Source of the DNA: Terriglobia bacterium | GTDB taxonomy: Bacteria; Acidobacteriota; Terriglobia; UBA7540 | Assembly (NCBI GenBank): GCA_030040515.1 | Contig: JASHTO010000641.1 | Coordinates: 1-8,345 of the forward strand | Length of the DNA: 8,345 nt | Reading direction: 5' to 3' | Shown: positions 7,201 through 8,345 of the stretch, one piece after another | Layout of the letters: the number at the start of each line of letters is the position of its first letter | How positions within the stretch are numbered: the first letter of the stretch is position 1 | Notes under the pieces: model-generated | The model's database searches: none | Told to the model about the DNA's origin: nothing | What the model saw: the letters and a program-made list of their open reading frames with translations, nothing else | Translations under genes and position numbers: made by a program

Positions 7201-7401
7201 AAGCGGTTCGAAATCTCGGAACGACTCCATCTGCAATTCCGTGCCGAGTTCTTCAACTTGCTGAACCACACGAACCTCAATACCCCGAATCCGGTGGTCT
7301 ACACTGCCGCGACTGGAGGACCGTCGCCCACGGCGGGAGTAATCACTTCAACGACCACCAGCTCGCGGCAGATACAGTTAGGGCTGAAATTGCTCTGGTA
7401 G
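4201..7401 (+). CDS. Oar-type TonB-dependent receptor with carboxypeptidase-regulatory-like domain
   Basis: Outer-membrane importer of 1066 residues, within the usual range for this acidobacterial family. A signal peptide (about 1-33) has a positive start (MRKGKLKVR), a hydrophobic core and a likely cleavage VRA/QG. Residues about 36-118 form a carboxypeptidase-regulatory-like beta-sandwich (ISGQVVDATGSAIPRASV ... DSAGRYNAPLLAVGSYE). The plug (about 125-262) contains LPLNGRSYDQLLTLNPGV and GAQINIVTASGSN. The beta-barrel then runs to the C-terminus with family landmarks YEFLRNSKLDARNFFD and FRAEFFNLLNHTNLNTPNP. The protein ends LGLKLLW, an aromatic last residue as expected for BAM-assembled barrels. 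No TonB box is obvious. The start ATG has AAGGAG seven bases upstream. Such receptors usually import glycans, siderophores or other large ligands; this ligand is unknown. The Cys-Cys leader ORFs upstream and tRNA-Cys 13 bases downstream hint at a sulfur-containing substrate or sulfur-starvation control, as inference only. Confidence 0.92.
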   Translation: MRKGKLKVRFVWLSGLQAALVALTFLAASMVRAQGEAAISGQVVDATGSAIPRASVKIISTETGAVRAVLTDSAGRYNAPLLAVGSYEISAEKTGFTPARKSLTLTLGQSAEVNITLSVAEIRQAIQVEGVNSSALLTTSDDSGLVGERQVKDLPLNGRSYDQLLTLNPGVVNYASQRAGGTGTSNSVVGNMFAVSGRRPQENLYLLNGVEFTSASEINNTPGGTSGQLLGVDAVREFAVVKNTYGAEYGKRPGAQINIVTASGSNMLRGSVYEFLRNSKLDARNFFDSSQIPNFERNVFGGALGGPVRKDKTFLFGNYEGYRQVLGLSDVTLVPDATSRAAAVASVQPLLNLWPVANGQELLTSTGAQSGIARAYSNPLQHLREDFGTTRLDHNISEKDTFTGVYTIDDSDGISPTTNPFSVTDVYLREQVASLDETHIFSPTVLNKATFGFSRGGFYFNSGVDGPAASVPGGWLHAGQPIGAVVIGGGTTLNGASQLTNGGTNAGSNLFATRNLFTFSDQVNLTRGRHVLSAGAWVQRIQANDTLLQDQYGQASFTNLPGFLAGTVSTYTYAPSYTPLSWRSLEAAFFAEDAIKLKSRLELRIGFRAESTNGWNEAHGRAGNFLFASNGVIETQPTILGSVFTINNAKFLPEPRVSLAWSPFASKRTVIRAGFGLYEALNDSLDYRLDQVEPFNTVYAVKSLAFSAIAPGAAYSGAKVVPSGVQANLQTPTIASYTLRVEQQLSTNTILSVGYIGSHGYHEILSIDANVPVPTICPASPCPASYAAGTWYYPTNAALANPALTNSTHWFSEGVSSYNSLEADLTRHFSHGLQFRGVYTYSKTLDDGDSLNTSVATNSPAFAENPLDPRWDYGPGSFDIRHSGVVNASYELPFGRGAQAKGPVWHKQLLANWQLSGIETAQSGLPFTPQMSYNSANDGDTRNPVRPSWNPAFAGPVIGGGVNQYFNPAAFTQPLNGTYGNVGRNILRGRGLVDTDVSLAKRFEISERLHLQFRAEFFNLLNHTNLNTPNPVVYTAATGGPSPTAGVITSTTTSSRQIQLGLKLLW

Positions 7402-7414
7402 ATTTAACGATAAA

Positions 7415-7488
7415 GGCGCGGTCGCCAAGTGAAAAGGCAAGGGTCTGCAAAACCCTCATCGACGGTTCGATTCCGCCCCGCGCCTCCA
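7415..7488 (+). tRNA. tRNA-Cys (anticodon GCA)
   Basis: A 74-base cloverleaf with encoded CCA. The acceptor stem GGCGCGG (7415-7421) pairs perfectly with CCGCGCC (7478-7484), followed by discriminator T7485, the base typical of tRNA-Cys, and CCA (7486-7488). The D stem is GCC/GGC (7424-7426 and 7436-7438). The anticodon arm is AGGGT-CTGCAAA-ACCCT (7440-7456), anticodon GCA at 7447-7449. The variable loop is CATC. The T arm is GACGG-TTCGATT-CCGCC (7461-7477). Two departures stand out. The T stem has an A-C mismatch (A7462 opposite C7476). The D loop reads AAGTGAAAA, so the usual G18-G19 pair is replaced by G-A, removing the expected G19-C56 contact. It starts 13 bases after the receptor stop with no clear promoter or terminator between, so it may be processed from the receptor transcript. 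Confidence 0.93.
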
Positions 7489-7543
7489 AGAAATTGGTGC
7501 TGCAATATGGTGCAGAGGGCCATGGGCAAAAAATGGAGGAGAC

Positions 7544-7753
7544 ATGGTCACCACTGAGCAGATCAATCAGGACAAGACGGCCCGTGAGGCCCTCCGAACT
7601 TGTCTTCCCGCTAGATTAAGTTTACTGATGTGTGCTAGGCTTATTCGCATGTACTGGAACGTGGCAATCTACAATTACGTGACCATTGGCGTTTCACCAA
7701 TGCCGCATCCGGTCGTATTTGACGAACACTGTGCACCCTGCACCTGTAGATAG
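7544..7753 (+). CDS. Doubtful 69-codon ORF ending CAPCTCR
   Basis: ORF starting at ATG 7544, preceded closely by GGAGGA (7535-7540, only three bases away). The first 24 or so residues (MVTTEQINQDKTAREALRTC) look protein-like. The middle is unconvincing, and the end is Cys-rich (EHCAPCTCR). A shorter version from ATG 7703 would encode only 16 residues with three Cys, reminiscent of the short Cys-ending leader peptides that precede sulfur genes in actinobacteria. It is the only plus-strand ORF of any length in the roughly 460-base stretch between tRNA-Cys and the small membrane protein gene. It may be a decayed gene start, a leader ORF or chance. I recognise no family. Confidence 0.25.
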   Translation: MVTTEQINQDKTAREALRTCLPARLSLLMCARLIRMYWNVAIYNYVTIGVSPMPHPVVFDEHCAPCTCR

Positions 7754-7956
7754 CCTGGAGCGTGTGGGTCTGCGGTTCTGGACACATGCTTTAAGGCAAT
7801 AAATCCCAAGACAACTTTATTCAGGATTTCCGCCGTGAACTGGACGAGCGGTTTGCGCCCGAATTCCAGGCGGTTCCGGTAAGAGGATTCGCTGCCGTGA
7901 AAATCGCACTCAAGGCCTCTGCGGCGCTTCAATATGCAGGCAGGAGACAGCAATGA
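7728..7956 (+). pseudogene. Possible frameshifted gene remnant upstream of the small membrane protein
   Basis: From 7795 to the TGA at 7954-7956 one frame stays open for 53 codons with coding-like composition (NFIQDFRRELDERFAPEFQA, then VRGFAAVKIALKASAAL). It has no ATG, and an in-frame TAA lies just before it. A different frame immediately upstream (7728-7799) reads VHPAPVDSLERVGLRFWTHA and also looks protein-like, ending in TAA at 7800-7802. A +1/-1 shift near 7795 would join them. The last codon and stop overlap the ATG of the next gene as ATGA, the pattern of translationally coupled genes. I do not recognise the protein. It could be the decayed tail of a gene, a sequence error at about 7795, or non-coding DNA. 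Confidence 0.35.
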
Positions 7957-8084
7957 GTTCACAAAAGGGCGGCGATGCCCAACCCAAAGCATGGGGAGTT
8001 TCAGTAGACGAGTGGGCTGTCGTAGCGGCACTCGTGCTTGCTCTATTGGTGCGCGTCGGAGTCCTCACCCGCGTGCCTTGGTAG
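7953..8084 (+). CDS. 43-residue single-pass membrane protein
   Basis: Short ORF with AGGAG (7942-7946) six bases before ATG 7953. The N-terminal half is polar (SSQKGGDAQPKAWG). It is followed by one hydrophobic helix (about 21-38, WAVVAALVLALLVRVGVL) and a short basic end (TRVPW). It overlaps the preceding open frame by the ATGA arrangement and ends 31 bases before the YeiH-family start, so the two are probably co-transcribed. The pairing suggests an accessory subunit or assembly partner of the transporter, but this rests on position alone. I recognise no named family. Confidence 0.6.
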   Translation: MSSQKGGDAQPKAWGVSVDEWAVVAALVLALLVRVGVLTRVPW

Positions 8085-8115
8085 CAATCAGACGGAATAC
8101 CGCAGGAGAAGACAC

Positions 8116-8345
8116 ATGGCAGATGCGACCGTTTTACCTCAAAGTCGGCCTCTTCACCCGCCTTTCCAGGTGCTGCAACTTGTGCCGGGAATCTTGTTGT
8201 TGGCGGCCATCGGTTACGCGGGCAAGGTGATCGAGCAATCTCTGGCGAGATATGCCAAGGCGCAGCACTTAACCCTCCCCAACATTGAATATGTGTTGTG
8301 GGCGATATTGATCGGCCTGCTTGTCGCCAATACCGTGGGTGTTCC
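8116..8345 (+). CDS. yeiH: YeiH/UPF0324 putative sulfate exporter family transporter (5' part)
   Basis: The first 76 codons of a membrane transporter run off the right edge. AGGAG (8104-8108) lies seven bases before ATG 8116. After a short polar start, LVPGILLLAAIGYAGKVIEQ (about 22-41) forms the first membrane segment. Then comes YAKAQHLTLPNIEYVLWAIL and a second segment ending LIGLLVANTVGV. The NIEYVLWAILIGLLVAN stretch is characteristic of UPF0324 (Cons_hypoth698) proteins, annotated as putative sulfate exporters and found near sulfur-oxyanion or sulfonate genes in other bacteria. It would act in the inner membrane. The usual family length is about 330-470 residues, so most of the gene is outside. 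A tRNA-Cys and Cys-ending leader ORFs upstream fit a sulfur theme, but the transported anion is unproven. Confidence 0.85.
   Translation, partial: MADATVLPQSRPLHPPFQVLQLVPGILLLAAIGYAGKVIEQSLARYAKAQHLTLPNIEYVLWAILIGLLVANTVGV

Noticed and set aside
7675..8031. 118-codon minus-strand ORF
   Set aside because: It runs across the small membrane protein gene on the opposite strand, has no evident ribosome-binding site and looks like a shadow. It is not wholly excluded, because the plus-strand coding in 7544-7952 is itself uncertain.
1..8345. CRISPR array, insertion sequence or phage genes
   Set aside because: No array of regularly spaced repeats, transposase or integrase was seen in the window.

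Overview
The window looks like chromosomal DNA of a GC-rich Gram-negative bacterium, most probably an acidobacterium (Acidobacteriota, Terriglobia-like). The main reason is the large Oar-type TonB-dependent receptor with an N-terminal carboxypeptidase-regulatory-like domain, a family greatly expanded in that phylum. This placement is from family knowledge, not from a marker gene.

Left part (1-2501, minus strand): a PhoB-like response regulator is followed by a PhoR-like sensor kinase, whose 3' end is cut by the window edge just before the N box. The two genes are separated by a 342-base gap. That gap holds a compact palindromic element abutting the regulator's stop codon, a pair of nested inverted repeats, and overlapping TATAAT hexamers that could give the kinase its own promoter. 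Upstream of the regulator lie a TACAAT hexamer placed for a leaderless GTG start and an 18-bp-period tandem repeat that could be an operator.

Middle part (2502-3828): a non-coding stretch with five consecutive small hairpins leads into a divergent membrane phosphatase/phosphotransferase of the PAP2 (PAP2_3-like) superfamily. A shared phosphate-related control region with phoB is plausible but not shown.

Right part (3800-8345, plus strand): a good sigma70-type promoter overlaps the PAP2 stop codon. It is followed by a leader of about 365 bases before the TonB-dependent receptor. The leader contains two short ORFs (23 and 21 codons) that both end Cys-Cys-stop through the identical nonamer TGTTGTTGA. 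Next to the receptor start are mutually exclusive hairpins, one of which covers the Shine-Dalgarno sequence. Thirteen bases after the receptor stop is a tRNA-Cys gene (anticodon GCA). Beyond it lie a poorly resolved, possibly decayed coding stretch, a 43-residue single-pass membrane protein and the start of a YeiH/UPF0324 putative sulfate-exporter gene.

The most interesting reading (an inference) is a cysteine/sulfur-responsive unit. Cys-Cys leader peptides would sense cysteinyl-tRNA supply and control an outer-membrane importer, with a tRNA-Cys in the same transcript and a sulfur-anion exporter nearby. The peptides, their shared ending, the hairpins and the gene order are visible in the sequence. 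The regulatory mechanism, the co-transcription and the receptor's substrate are hypotheses.
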